Shown: positions 9,438 to 18,689, counted from the first letter of the stretch. The stretch: 64,000 nucleotides of DNA from Microbulbifer sp. ALW1 (GCF_009903625.1 NZ_CP047569.1:3962001-4026000), one strand, 5' to 3'. Numbers and translations are program-made. Notes: generated by a model not told the origin, from the sequence alone.

Positions 9438-9914
9438 TTACTTGTGGTACGGGTGACCGGCCAGCAAAGTCCAGGCGCGGTACAGCTGTTCCGCCAACAG
9501 TACCCGCACCAGCGGATGGGGCATGGTCAGGGCGGAAAGCGACCACTTCTGGTTGGCGCGCGCCAGGCATTCTTGCGACAGGCCATCCGGGCCGCCGATC
9601 AGCAAGCTGACGTTGTCTCCGGACATCTGCCAGTCCGCCAGTTCCCGCGACAGCTGTTCGGTGCTCCAGGACTTGCCCTTCACCTCCAACGCCACCACGT
9701 GGTCCCGGGGCCCGAGGGCCGCCAGCATGGCCTCGCCCTCTTTCTGGCGCGCCTTTTCCACCAGGGCGGCGGAGTTCTTCTGGCCGCGGTTGCCCAGGGG
9801 AATTTCCACCATTTCCAGGGTGAGTTCCCGGGGCAGGCGTTTGGCGTACTCGTTGTAGCCTTCCTGCACCCAAGCGGGCATTTTGCCGCCGGCGGCGAGA
9901 ATCCTGACTTTCAT
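9438..9914 (-). CDS. rlmH: 23S rRNA (pseudouridine1915-N3)-methyltransferase RlmH
   Basis: SPOUT-class methyltransferase acting on pseudouridine 1915 of helix 69 in the 70S ribosome. Length (158 aa) matches E. coli RlmH (155 aa). Family blocks are visible: the start [14 protein letters not shown], the central LSRELADWQ region, the SAM-binding knot LLIGGPDGL, and the C-terminal [10 protein letters not shown] ending in GHPYHK. It lies 9 bp after rsfS, as in many proteobacteria, so both ribosome-related genes are likely in one transcript with nadD. Confidence 0.97.
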   Translation of the reverse strand: MKVRILAAGGKMPAWVQEGYNEYAKRLPRELTLEMVEIPLGNRGQKNSAALVEKARQKEGEAMLAALGPRDHVVALEVKGKSWSTEQLSRELADWQMSGDNVSLLIGGPDGLSQECLARANQKWSLSALTMPHPLVRVLLAEQLYRAWTLLAGHPYHK

Positions 9915-9923
9915 CGCGGGCGA

Positions 9924-10286
9924 TCAGTTCTGGTGGGGGTCGCTGCCGTCCGCATCTTTGCGGGTATTGGGGGTCATGGACCACAGCTTTTCCAGGTCGT
10001 AGAAACCGCGGGTTTCGGCCTGCATCACGTGGATAACCACATCACCGTAGTCCACCAGCACCCACTCGCCCTGCTCCATGCCTTCGACACCGATGGGGCG
10101 AACGCCGGCTTCTTTACCGTCTTCGACCACATTGTTGGCCAGGGATTTGACCTGGCGATTGGAGGTGCCGGTGCAGATGATCAGGGTGTCCATCACATCG
10201 CTCAGTTCGGAGACATCCAGGGTGACAATGTCTTTCCCTTTGAGGTCTTCCAGTGCGTTTACGGCAATTGCTTTGATATCAGTCAT
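9924..10286 (-). CDS. rsfS: Ribosome silencing factor RsfS
   Basis: RsfS/Iojap protein binds ribosomal protein L14 on the 50S subunit and blocks subunit joining when nutrients are scarce. The 120-residue product has the typical pattern: an N-terminal helix, [29 protein letters not shown], the loop [27 protein letters not shown], and [10 protein letters not shown] near the end. It sits between nadD and rlmH with gaps of 27 and 9 bp. Confidence 0.96.
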   Translation of the reverse strand: MTDIKAIAVNALEDLKGKDIVTLDVSELSDVMDTLIICTGTSNRQVKSLANNVVEDGKEAGVRPIGVEGMEQGEWVLVDYGDVVIHVMQAETRGFYDLEKLWSMTPNTRKDADGSDPHQN

Positions 10287-10313
10287 AACACCTGTACGTG
10301 GGAGCCTTGGCCC

Positions 10314-10982
10314 CTATTGTTCGCTCTTGTAGAGCTGATGAGTTTGAATGTAGTTGAGTACCCGCTCCGGCAGCAGAAACTGCGGTGAACGGCCACGCTC
10401 GATCAGGCTGCGGATGCCAGTGGCGGAAATCGGCAACAGTGTCTGCTCCCGCACCAGGATCCTGCCCGCGGCTTCCTGCCGCAAATGTTGTAATTCACCC
10501 CGGTGTGACGCCAGTAGCTCGGCCACTTCGCCATCTCTGGGAATCTGCCACCCGGGGCGGGTCACCACCACCAGATGGCCCAGTTTTGTCAGCTGCTCCC
10601 AGCGATGCCAGCTGGGCAAGCTGAGAAGAGAGTCGAGCCCCATACAGAAGCTGATGGACACTTCCTCGCCCAACTCTGCGCGCAGCTCTTCCAGGGTATC
10701 CACGGTGTAAGTGGGCCCCTCCCGGTTCAGCTCGCGCTCATCCAGGGTCAGTTCCGGGCAGCCTTCGATCGCCAGCGCCAACATATCCCGGCGCGCGGCA
10801 CTGCTGACGCCGGGGGTTTCCCGGTGAGCCGGCTGGTGCGAGGGCAGCAGGCGCATTTCATCAAAGCCCAGAAGCTCTTTCAGCTCCAGCGCCATACGCA
10901 GGTGGCCAAAGTGCACCGGATTGAAAGTACCGCCGAACAGGGCGATGGTTTTCAACTGATCTCCGGAGTCGCGATCAAGCAT
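10314..10982 (-). CDS. nadD: Nicotinate-nucleotide adenylyltransferase NadD
   Basis: Joins nicotinate mononucleotide and ATP to form deamido-NAD in NAD synthesis; cytoplasmic. The 222-residue nucleotidyltransferase has the GGTFNPVHFGHL block (HxGH motif, HFGH) starting near residue 17 and the C-terminal ISATGIRSLIERGR motif (ISxTxxR type). The start at 10982 gives about ten extra residues before the usual family beginning (KTIALFGG). A ribosome-binding site is weak (GAAGG 11 bases upstream), so the start is only fairly sure. Upstream lies the palindromic repeat at 11054-11177. Confidence 0.95.
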   Translation of the reverse strand: MLDRDSGDQLKTIALFGGTFNPVHFGHLRMALELKELLGFDEMRLLPSHQPAHRETPGVSSAARRDMLALAIEGCPELTLDERELNREGPTYTVDTLEELRAELGEEVSISFCMGLDSLLSLPSWHRWEQLTKLGHLVVVTRPGWQIPRDGEVAELLASHRGELQHLRQEAAGRILVREQTLLPISATGIRSLIERGRSPQFLLPERVLNYIQTHQLYKSEQ

Positions 10983-11053
10983 CTTTCAAGCAGCCTTCTT
11001 TAACCCTTCCAGAACCCTTCCCGTCACTCTCAAATAGCCACCATTCGATTCGA

Positions 11054-11177
11054 GAAGGTAGTGATACCGGGTGCGGCTTTGCGAGACCGTCTGCGGCCTG
11101 GATGGCCGCAGCCGAGCCCCCATGGATGGGTTTACGGCGTGTCTCGCAAAGCCGCACCCGGTAGCACTGCCGCCACC
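11054..11177. repeat. Palindromic intergenic element, full copy 1
   Basis: An element of about 124 bp fills most of the nadD-proA gap. Outer arms 11065-11087 and 11141-11163 form a perfect 23-bp inverted repeat, extendable to 27 bp with one mismatch (11061-11087 with 11141-11167). Inside are a small hairpin (11091-11098 with 11104-11111) and the core GCCCCCATGGATGGGTT (11116-11132). It starts with GAAGG and ends with CCGCCACC, both shared with the copy at 17610-17745. The five arm differences between the copies are all compensated. Placement is strictly intergenic. No open frame or T-run is present. Confidence 0.8.
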
Positions 11178-11214
11178 GGGCCCGCCGGATATACGAACTC
11201 GGCGGGACCCGGCA
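11174..11214. repeat. GC-rich hairpin next to palindromic element
   Basis: CCCGCCG (11181-11187) pairs with CGGCGGG (11200-11206) around a 12-base loop; outer CCGGG (11176-11180) pairs with CCCGG (11208-11212) past one bulged A. The loop and right arm (TATACGAACTCGGCGG) resemble the hairpin at 22-43 at the left end of the window. It lies just past the proA stop on the minus strand and could end or stabilise proA transcripts, though no T-run follows. Confidence 0.45.
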
Positions 11215-11216
11215 CG

Positions 11217-12515
11217 TTACTGGCGGATATGCCCGTCCCCGAACACAATCCACTTCTGTGAAGTCAGTCCCTCCAGCCCCACAGGGCCGCGGGCGTGGAT
11301 TTTGTCGGTGCTGATGCCAATTTCCGCACCCAGGCCGTATTCAAAGCCGTCGGCAAAGCGGGTGGAGGCATTGACCATCACCGAAGCGGAGTCCACTTCT
11401 GCCAGAAAACGACGGGCGCGGCTGTAGTCTTCGGTCACAATCGATTCGGTGTGGCCGGAGCTGTACTGGGCAATGTGATCCATTGCCGCGTCCATATCCG
11501 CCACCACGCGAATCGCCAGCACCGGCGCCAGGTATTCTGTTGCCCAGTCCGCCGCTGTCGCCGGCAATACATTGGGAAGTATGGCCCGGGTCTGCTCGCA
11601 ACCGCGCAGCTCTACACCCTTTTCCTGGTAGGCCGCCGCCAGTTTTGGCAGGAATTCTGCCGCAACTGCCTCGGCGACCAGCAGGGTTTCCATCGCATTG
11701 CACACGCCGTAGCGATGGGTTTTGGCATTCAGCGCGATATCAAATGCCTTCTGCGGGTCGGCGCGGTCGTCCAGGTAGACGTGGCAGATGCCGTCCAGGT
11801 GCTTGATCACCGGTACCCGCGCTTCGCGGCTGATGCGCTCAATCAGGCCCTTGCCGCCCCGGGGGACTATCACGTCCACATATTCGGGCATGGAGATCAG
11901 CGCACCCACGGCAGCGCGATCGGTAGTGGCCACGACCTGTACTGCAGTTTCCGGCAGCCCGGCCTGTTTCAGGCCGGCGGCAATACAGGCAGCAATAGCG
12001 CCGTTGGAATGCAGCGCCTCGCTACCCCCGCGCAATATGGTCGCGTTGCCCGATTTGAGGCACAGGCTGGCGGCGTCGATGGTCACGTTGGGGCGAGATT
12101 CGTAAATGATCCCCACTACCCCCAGGGGCACACGCATTTTGCCCACCTGAATACCGCTGGGGCGGTATTTGAGGTCGCTGACTTCGCCCACCGGGTCCGG
12201 CAGTTCCGCGATCTGATTCAGCCCTTCGATCATGCCGTCGATGCGCCCGTCGGTCAGTTCCAGACGGTCCAGCAGTGCGGCATCCAAACCATTGTCGCGG
12301 CCATTCTGCATGTCTTTGGCGTTGGCCGCCGCCAGCTGTGGTCGCTGGGCATCCAGTTCGGCGGCGATCGCTTTGAGGGCGGCATTTTTTGTTCCGGTAT
12401 CAGCGCGGGCCATCAGGCGGGCAGCAGCGCGGGCGGCGCGGCCCATGACCTGCATCATCTGACTGGTGGCGTCGGCGGCATCCTGACTGGCTTCATTGGC
12501 GCTGATGGTGTTCAC
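11217..12515 (-). CDS. proA: Glutamate-5-semialdehyde dehydrogenase (gamma-glutamyl phosphate reductase)
   Basis: Second step of proline synthesis: NADPH-dependent reduction of glutamyl-5-phosphate in the cytoplasm. From the GTG at 12515 (432 aa) the product has [16 protein letters not shown], the [11 protein letters not shown] block, HLDGICHVY and the C-terminal [10 protein letters not shown]. The catalytic cysteine region is CNAMETLL. The GTG follows AAGGAG by seven bases, clearly better than the open-frame start at 12542. ProA sits directly before nadD, as in many proteobacteria; no proB is visible here. Confidence 0.96.
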   Translation of the reverse strand: MNTISANEASQDAADATSQMMQVMGRAARAAARLMARADTGTKNAALKAIAAELDAQRPQLAAANAKDMQNGRDNGLDAALLDRLELTDGRIDGMIEGLNQIAELPDPVGEVSDLKYRPSGIQVGKMRVPLGVVGIIYESRPNVTIDAASLCLKSGNATILRGGSEALHSNGAIAACIAAGLKQAGLPETAVQVVATTDRAAVGALISMPEYVDVIVPRGGKGLIERISREARVPVIKHLDGICHVYLDDRADPQKAFDIALNAKTHRYGVCNAMETLLVAEAVAAEFLPKLAAAYQEKGVELRGCEQTRAILPNVLPATAADWATEYLAPVLAIRVVADMDAAMDHIAQYSSGHTESIVTEDYSRARRFLAEVDSASVMVNASTRFADGFEYGLGAEIGISTDKIHARGPVGLEGLTSQKWIVFGDGHIRQ

Positions 12516-12701
12516 GGCGGCTCTCCTTGATTGGCCTCTCACAACGAACGTATACGTCGGCCCGAAATTTCGGGTCGCGAAGTATACCGTAACCCGGACA
12601 CAAAATTGCCCATAGAACGCGAATACCGCTTACTTGAGGCCCGCCCCGGTCAAAGTCGCTGGTCAGGGCCCGCAATCAAAGTCGCCGACCACGCTTTCCA
12701 G

Positions 12702-15467
12702 TCAATCTCCCCGGTCAAACGCATCGCGCGCAACACTCAGCTTCTGGTGCAAGTAGGCAATTCCCAGCAACGCCAGCCCCAGCCCCATAAACGAGGCCAC
12801 CCGCAGCAACCCCTCGAGACCGGACATATCCACCAGGAACAGCTTCACGATCACCAGTGCCAGAACCGCCATTCCGCCTTGGTAGCAGTTGCGCCAGCCT
12901 CGCCAGCTGCCGAGCAGAATCGCAGTCACCGCCAACAGCAGCCATACCGCGGAATAGGTGTACAACTCCCCGGTAGAGGTCCCGGTATTCAGGCGAATAT
13001 CCCCCTGCCACAGGTGGCGTATCTCCAGCGACACCCAGACAAATGCCGCCAGCGCGGACAACAGAGTGGCGAACTTCCGGCAGGTCGGCAGGTAAAAGCG
13101 GCGCACCAGCAGGGCCAACAGCGCCGGTCCGGCAAAGGCCGGTAATAACAGGTTGAATACCGGGCGCTCGCCAATGGCCTGCCAGGCCCAGGCCTGGCTG
13201 TCGGCCACGGCAAACAGAATGCGCAGATAACAGGCGAGCGAGGCCAGCATCAGCAGCCGCGCGTAGCCGTCATACCAGCGGGCAAAACTGCCCCCTAGCA
13301 GGCTTTTGCGGTAATAAACCAACCCCAAGCCGGCAAACAGCCAGATGTTGATCACCGCTTCGGTAAAACTGAATTCGGCCGCAAAGGCATTGCCGCCGTA
13401 GAGCCAGTAACGGCACTCCGCCCACAGCGCCAGTACCAACAAATGCAAGAATGCCGCCTCGGCCCAATTGGCCAGGTTAGCTAGCGGATCATTGCTTCCC
13501 CGCGGCTCGTTACCGGACCTCAACATCACCGCCGCCAGCCAAGCGCAGAGCGCGGAGCCACCGTAGGTCCAAAGCGACCAGTGGCTACCCTCGCCATAGG
13601 ACAGAAGCCAGGGGTTGAACGTGAGCCGCACCACCACCAGCAGCAAAACGCCTTTCAGCAACCAGCCCAGTGCAGGTACCTGAAAACGACGGATAATCCA
13701 GGCCAGGGAAACCGCCTGCAGCGCGAGCGCCAGGGTCAGGCTGGCCTGCTCCAGCCACAGACAGACCGCCAGGCTGTATCCGAAGTGGCCGGCGACAAAC
13801 AGCCAGACCACCATCGCCTTGGGCCAGGCCCTGGTCGCCCCGAGGCTTCCCAGATAGGCAAAAATGGCTCCGAGCACTGCTGCATACAGGCACCACCAGT
13901 AGCGCGGCAGGTATTCCGCCGCCAGCAGGTACCCGAGTAACAGAGAGAGCAGCGGCGCCATCACGGCCAGGGACGCCCACCAGTAGCGGGCCAGGCCTGC
14001 ACGGAAGTGCGCCAAGGCCCCACCGGAAAACAGCAGCGCGGTTCCCCCGAGGTACAACAAAAACGGCCCCTGGTCCGCAGCCGGCCAGGGAGAGAGCCGG
14101 ATCTCATTACCGCCATCCAGATACAGGCGCACGGCCAACCATGCCGCCAACTGCCCCAGCAACAAACCCCAGGAAAGCAGCGCGAAATTCGCGCGCCCCC
14201 GTGCGGCCAGCAGTATCACTACCACCAGCGGACTCCAGACCCACAGTGCGGTTGTCAGCGCCCCAACCTGTTCGCCCTCTCGCAGTATCGACAGGCACTG
14301 CGCGGCAATCACCACCAGCAAGCTGGGCAGCAATAACGGCACTATGGCGACGGCCGGTGCCGATGAACTTGCGGCCCTCTCGACACCCGATGTGACGCTT
14401 CCCCTGCTCCGGCCTGGCTTTCCGAGCAACAGCCAGTCCCCGGGCACCAGTGACAGTAACAAATACGCCAGCACCGCCAGATAGGGCCCGCGCCACCCAT
14501 CTGCCTGATGCCCAGCCAGGGATATCAACCACCACGCCAGAGCGCCCAGCATCAGGCCCAGCCACAGCCAGGTGCGATACACGCGGCGCAACAACAGCAG
14601 TACCGAGGCTGTGATGATCAGGGCATAGAGCATGGCCCCCAGCACATTGCCGCCGCCGCTGGAAACCAGTGCCGGCACCGAATAGGCACCGAGCATGCCG
14701 ATGGCCGCAAGCACAGGCCCATGCAGTCGCGCCAGCCACATGGTGACCAACGCCACCACCGCCAACAGACCGAAGGCCAGCCCCGGTTCAAACAGGTGAT
14801 ACAGGTGGAGCGCAGACAGAATCGCGGCAAAGGCAGTAATCGCGCCACCACCCGCCAGCGCCGCAAAAGTGGGATGGCTGGCCCCGGTTCTGCGGCGTAA
14901 ATATTCGGAGGCCAGGTACAACGCCAGCGCTGTCGCCAACCCCAGGGCTACCCGCACTTTGGGGCCCAACAATCCCTGCTCTATGCCGTAGCGCGCGAGA
15001 AAAACGCCCGCCAGCGCCACACAGGCGCCCCCCAGCCAGACCATCCAGTTTTCCTGCAGTCGGGAAAGGAATAACGAGTGCTTGCGTGGTTGCGGTTGAA
15101 GCTCTTTGCGGGTTCGCTGTTTGCGCAATGCAGAACTGGTAGGAGCAGGAGTAGGAATATGGGTATGAGCGCGCCCGGCCTGAACCTTGGGAGAGGCGAA
15201 TATTTCCGTTGAGCTAGTTCCCGTCGCGCTAGTTCCCGTCGAGTTAGTGCCCGGCACTTCCGACGATGGCGCAGGTGGTTGTACGGGCGGTGGCTGCTCT
15301 TTTACCGCTTCGGATACATCGACACTGGCCGTTGCGTCTACAGCCTTACGCAATCGGCTCAACTCCTGGCGCAGGCTTTTCACTTCGACAAAGGCAACAA
15401 TTCCCAGCAGGGACCCGACAATCACCGTCAGAATCAGCAGCAGCCCCAGGAGGACAAATCCGTCCAT
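12702..15467 (-). CDS. Large DUF2339 multi-pass membrane protein
   Basis: Inner-membrane protein of 921 residues made mostly of hydrophobic helices (more than twenty by eye). Residues 1-25 form a membrane segment, followed by a short coiled-coil-like stretch (VEVKSLRQELSRLRKAVD) and a linker rich in Pro, Ser and Thr to about residue 125. The rest is the DUF2339 array, ending with the family-typical VKLFLVDMSGLEGLLRV block. The biochemical role of DUF2339 proteins is unknown. The gene begins 186 bp upstream of proA on the same strand and 73 bp after the LON-domain gene. Confidence 0.88.
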   Translation of the reverse strand: MDGFVLLGLLLILTVIVGSLLGIVAFVEVKSLRQELSRLRKAVDATASVDVSEAVKEQPPPVQPPAPSSEVPGTNSTGTSATGTSSTEIFASPKVQAGRAHTHIPTPAPTSSALRKQRTRKELQPQPRKHSLFLSRLQENWMVWLGGACVALAGVFLARYGIEQGLLGPKVRVALGLATALALYLASEYLRRRTGASHPTFAALAGGGAITAFAAILSALHLYHLFEPGLAFGLLAVVALVTMWLARLHGPVLAAIGMLGAYSVPALVSSGGGNVLGAMLYALIITASVLLLLRRVYRTWLWLGLMLGALAWWLISLAGHQADGWRGPYLAVLAYLLLSLVPGDWLLLGKPGRSRGSVTSGVERAASSSAPAVAIVPLLLPSLLVVIAAQCLSILREGEQVGALTTALWVWSPLVVVILLAARGRANFALLSWGLLLGQLAAWLAVRLYLDGGNEIRLSPWPAADQGPFLLYLGGTALLFSGGALAHFRAGLARYWWASLAVMAPLLSLLLGYLLAAEYLPRYWWCLYAAVLGAIFAYLGSLGATRAWPKAMVVWLFVAGHFGYSLAVCLWLEQASLTLALALQAVSLAWIIRRFQVPALGWLLKGVLLLVVVRLTFNPWLLSYGEGSHWSLWTYGGSALCAWLAAVMLRSGNEPRGSNDPLANLANWAEAAFLHLLVLALWAECRYWLYGGNAFAAEFSFTEAVINIWLFAGLGLVYYRKSLLGGSFARWYDGYARLLMLASLACYLRILFAVADSQAWAWQAIGERPVFNLLLPAFAGPALLALLVRRFYLPTCRKFATLLSALAAFVWVSLEIRHLWQGDIRLNTGTSTGELYTYSAVWLLLAVTAILLGSWRGWRNCYQGGMAVLALVIVKLFLVDMSGLEGLLRVASFMGLGLALLGIAYLHQKLSVARDAFDRGD

Positions 15468-15540
15468 AGATTCCCCGAATTGTTATTGTAATGCTGTTAA
15501 AAGGTGCGGCTTTTGCGCCTGGATCATTTGGTGTGAAGGC

Positions 15541-16140
15541 TTACTGCCTGGCCCAGCGATCCAGATTGGCGGCGATATGTGCCAGCCGCTCCAGAGGATC
15601 CTGGCTGGCCAGCAACTCGACCCTCGCCGCATCCTCCAGCGGCAACAGTTGCGCCAGCTGCCAGGACAGTGCCTCAGCAGATTCCACCGGGGCAAACTTG
15701 AGCGCCAGGGAAGCGGCATGCTGCTTCAGCTCGGTCAGCACCGCCAGCAAGCCGTCACAGCTTTCCGGCACCGGGTGCGACTCTTCATCCGGCAGCCACT
15801 CCACCTCTGCCATCAACAGGCCGTCTTCTTCGGGAAAGGACTCCAGAACCCGGAATCGGGACTCTCCCGCCACATCAATATGCAGCAGCCCTTCCTCACC
15901 CTGGCTCCAGTCCACAATCCGCACATAGAGCCCCAGCGGCCACACCTCCGCCGGCCCCACCTCACGGCCGCTGCGAATCAGCGCAACACCAAAGCCGGTA
16001 TCCGCCTTCATGGATTCGGTTACCAGCCGCAGGTAGCGTTGCTCGAAGATACGCAGCGGCAGTGTCACGCCGGGAAACAGCGCCATATTGAGCGGAAACA
16101 GTGGGATCAACGACAAAATAAGCACCCTGTTGAGGTCCAT
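15541..16140 (-). CDS. LON N-terminal-like substrate-binding domain protein
   Basis: A stand-alone LON substrate-binding (PUA-like) protein without the protease or ATPase parts. The start at ATG 16140 gives 199 aa beginning MDLNRVLILSLIPLFPLNMALFPG; then come the conserved LPLRIFEQRY block, GFGVALIRSGREVG and the GLLHIDVAGESRF strand typical of the domain, and a helical C-terminal half. A TTG at 16194 would add 18 residues; neither start has a strong ribosome-binding site. Such proteins are widespread near housekeeping genes, but their function is unknown. It is divergent from the YpfJ-type gene. Confidence 0.88.
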   Translation of the reverse strand: MDLNRVLILSLIPLFPLNMALFPGVTLPLRIFEQRYLRLVTESMKADTGFGVALIRSGREVGPAEVWPLGLYVRIVDWSQGEEGLLHIDVAGESRFRVLESFPEEDGLLMAEVEWLPDEESHPVPESCDGLLAVLTELKQHAASLALKFAPVESAEALSWQLAQLLPLEDAARVELLASQDPLERLAHIAANLDRWARQ

Positions 16141-16279
16141 GGACGCGACAAAGATACCATCGGTGCCGCTGAAGTAAGGATAATCTCCCGACAATTAAAC
16201 AAAAAATCGCGCCAGCTGTTCTATGCTCAAAGCAATGCTCAAAGCGAAAGACATGCGGACTGCATCGAGAGGTATCACC

Positions 16280-17188
16280 ATGCGCTGGCGTCAGGGTCGC
16301 AGAAGTTCGAATGTGGAAGATCGCCGTGGAGAGCCCTCCCCCGGTGGCGGTGGTGGCCTTGGAGGTCTTGGCAATTTGCTTGCCCTGGCCCCTTTGCTAC
16401 TGCGCAGCAAGCGGGGCTGGTTAATCCTGCTGGCCCTCGGGGCGCTCTACTATTTCGGCGGCAACCTCTTCAGTGGTATGCAAAGCACCGAGTCCCCGAG
16501 CCTCGGACCGGACTCACAGACCGCGCCCGGCACCCAGGGCACCGATGACGAGGTCGCGCAGTTTGTCTCGGTGGTGCTGGCCGATACCGAAGACACCTGG
16601 GGGAAACTGTTCCAGCAGGCTGGAGGCCAATATGTTGCGCCCAAGCTGGTACTTTATAACGATGCCGTGCGCTCCGCCTGCGGACTTAGCTCCGCGGCCG
16701 TGGGGCCCTTCTATTGCCCCGGGGACGCCAAGGTCTACCTGGACCTGAACTTCCTGAACGAACTGAAAAAACTCGGCGCGCCGGGGGACTTCGCCTTCGC
16801 CTATGTGATCGCCCACGAGGTGGGGCACCATGTGCAGAATCAGATGGGCATATCGGCCAAAGTGCAGCAGGCGCGGATGCAGGCGGACAAAGTCACCGCG
16901 AACCGACTGTCGGTAATGCTGGAGTTACAGGCGGACTGCTACGCCGGTGTCTGGGCATTTTATGCCCACCGGGACCGCAACATGCTGGAACCCGGCGACA
17001 TAGAGGAAGGCCTGCGCGCCGCCGCTGCGGTCGGTGACGACCACCTGCAAAGACGCTCCGGCCGCGCCGTCTCCCCCGACGCCTTCACCCACGGCAGCGC
17101 CGAACAGCGCGCCTACTGGTTCAGGCAGGGCTTCACCACCGGCGACGTGAACAAGTGCAATACGTTTGCAGCACTATCGGGCCAATAA
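16280..17188 (+). CDS. ypfJ: Neutral zinc metallopeptidase, YpfJ family
   Basis: Putative membrane-anchored zinc peptidase of 302 residues. It starts MRWRQGRRSSNVEDRRG, the family N-terminus, with GAGGT eight bases upstream. A Gly-rich linker (about 20-32) precedes one membrane segment (about 46-62), so the catalytic domain is likely periplasmic. The zinc motif is H179-E-V-G-H183 within AYVIAHEVGHH, followed by ELQADCYAGVWA, the probable third-ligand region, and HGSAEQRAYWFRQG near the C-terminus. An in-frame ATG at 16223 would add MLKAMLKA, the product of a 12-bp tandem duplication, and is not needed by the family. Substrate unknown. Confidence 0.93.
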   Translation: MRWRQGRRSSNVEDRRGEPSPGGGGGLGGLGNLLALAPLLLRSKRGWLILLALGALYYFGGNLFSGMQSTESPSLGPDSQTAPGTQGTDDEVAQFVSVVLADTEDTWGKLFQQAGGQYVAPKLVLYNDAVRSACGLSSAAVGPFYCPGDAKVYLDLNFLNELKKLGAPGDFAFAYVIAHEVGHHVQNQMGISAKVQQARMQADKVTANRLSVMLELQADCYAGVWAFYAHRDRNMLEPGDIEEGLRAAAAVGDDHLQRRSGRAVSPDAFTHGSAEQRAYWFRQGFTTGDVNKCNTFAALSGQ

Positions 17189-17283
17189 TTGAGCCAGAAA
17201 GTTTTTAAAGAAATCCTGTGGCACTGCCGCTAAGCTTGCCCACTCATCAGGAAATTTCATTTTTATAGATAAGGGAGAATCCC

Positions 17284-17565
17284 GTGCCTAGAGCAACAGC
17301 CCGCCACATTCTGGTAGAAACCGAAGCCCAGTGCCTGGATCTGAAAAAGCAGATCGAAGATGGTGCCGACTTTGGCAAAATTGCCCAGCAGTTTTCCAAG
17401 TGCCCTTCCGGCCGCAGCGGCGGTGATCTGGGTGAGTTCAGCCAGGGTCAGATGGTGCCGGAATTCGACAAGGTCGTATTCAACGATGAGTTGAACAAGG
17501 TGCACGGCCCGGTGAAAACCCAGTTTGGTTATCACCTGTTAGAAGTCACCAGCCGTAAAGATTGA
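17284..17565 (+). CDS. ppiC: Parvulin-type peptidyl-prolyl isomerase (PpiC)
   Basis: Small cytoplasmic parvulin of 93 residues, the size of E. coli PpiC; it isomerises X-Pro peptide bonds. The whole protein is one rotamase domain: [25 protein letters not shown] with the catalytic-site Cys, [16 protein letters not shown], and [12 protein letters not shown] with its conserved His. The GTG start follows GGGAG by about seven bases. There is no signal peptide. The gene is convergent with the membrane protein at 17764-18603; the palindromic element lies between them. Confidence 0.96.
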   Translation: MPRATARHILVETEAQCLDLKKQIEDGADFGKIAQQFSKCPSGRSGGDLGEFSQGQMVPEFDKVVFNDELNKVHGPVKTQFGYHLLEVTSRKD

Positions 17566-17609
17566 TTTATCCGCTCCTGACTTCAGTTCATTGCACTGAA
17601 TTCAGAAGC

Positions 17610-17745
17610 GAAGGCGTCGATGCCGAGTACAGCCTTGCGAGACCTTCCGCGAGAGGGACCTCGCGGAAGAGCCCCCATGGATGGGTTGAGGGGGAGCGCC
17701 TAGCTCGAGTCTCGCAAGGCTGTACTCGGCAGCGACACCGCCACC
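17610..17745. repeat. Palindromic intergenic element, full copy 2
   Basis: A 136-bp element between convergent ppiC and the unknown membrane gene. Outer arms 17621-17643 and 17709-17731 form a perfect 23-bp inverted repeat (28 bp with one mismatch: 17616-17643 with 17709-17736). The inner hairpin pairs 17644-17653 with 17660-17669. The core GCCCCCATGGATGGGTT follows at 17671-17687. Ends GAAGG and CCGCCACC match copy 1. Compared with copy 1 the arms differ at five places on each side, always in pairs that keep base pairing. Confidence 0.8.
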
Positions 17746-17763
17746 AAGGCAATTTAGCAGCAG

Positions 17764-18603
17764 TTACTCAGCGCTGGTCTCAGCCTGCCACTCAAACAGG
17801 TTCATTTCGATAAAGAAGAAGGCCACCAGCCACAGGAACGCATCCCAGAAATCCAGGAAACTGCCATTAACACCCCAGTAAATGGCGCACAGCAGCAAGG
17901 TGAAATACAACAACCCCTTGATCACCTGGGAATAACGCATGATGGAATCAGACAGCTGGTGACGCAGCTGCAGCCAGACGTCAAAGGCCAGAATCGCCAC
18001 CACCAGCAGCCAGGCACCGGCATTGATCACATCCACCCACGCCAGCCACTGAATCTCACGCCACACCGCCGCATCACCCACAATCTGCGCATCCGCCAGA
18101 CGCAGCAGATGGGCATCCGCCAGCGAACCGCAATTGGCCGCGGTCAGCGCCACATAATCATCTTGCTCCAACACCATCGACCAGCCACCGCTCGCCGCCA
18201 GATCACAGGCGCTTTCCGTCACCGGCAGCAGATGGGTCAGGGACACCATCTCAGAAACATAGCCGTAGAAGGAGTAGACGATAAACACATAACAGAAAAC
18301 GGAAATGCCGTTTAGCAGCCACTTGGTAGATCCCTTGAGCTTTTCATCGGACAACACCCAGGTTTCCAGCTCAAACACCAACAGCAGCAACACCCAGGCC
18401 AGGGTATCGATGGAATCATTGTAGGCTTCGATGATTTTTCCGATGCTGACACCATCGGCGAATACCGTGCCCGCCGCCGCATGGTTTTCCAGGAAGAAGG
18501 CGTAGACGTTATAAGTCAGCAGGAAGTAAACGGTGTACTTGAAGAGACGAAAAAGCGTGTAACGATTAACGGGAATCCCGGCCAAAGAGACCACCTCAGA
18601 CAT
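17764..18603 (-). CDS. Multi-pass membrane protein of unknown function
   Basis: I do not recognise this 279-residue protein. It has about six hydrophobic helices: near 18-36 (YTVYFLLTYNVYAFF), 68-82, 95-112, 188-208, 226-242 and 250-268. Between the third and fourth lies a roughly 65-residue loop with two cysteines (SACDLAASGG and AANCGSLAD), possibly a disulfide in the periplasm. C-terminal helices are rich in Trp and Phe. A candidate promoter (18690-18718) and a leader hairpin (18644-18649 with 18656-18661) precede it, so it is probably transcribed alone. It converges with ppiC. No catalytic motif is visible. Confidence 0.8.
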   Translation of the reverse strand: MSEVVSLAGIPVNRYTLFRLFKYTVYFLLTYNVYAFFLENHAAAGTVFADGVSIGKIIEAYNDSIDTLAWVLLLLVFELETWVLSDEKLKGSTKWLLNGISVFCYVFIVYSFYGYVSEMVSLTHLLPVTESACDLAASGGWSMVLEQDDYVALTAANCGSLADAHLLRLADAQIVGDAAVWREIQWLAWVDVINAGAWLLVVAILAFDVWLQLRHQLSDSIMRYSQVIKGLLYFTLLLCAIYWGVNGSFLDFWDAFLWLVAFFFIEMNLFEWQAETSAE

Positions 18604-18689
18604 TGGCGACGCACCTCTGATAGCGTGTTTATTATTTTTCCCGACTCTCCGCAGCGAGAGTGGTTATGCGAATCGTGATGAGAAACGCA

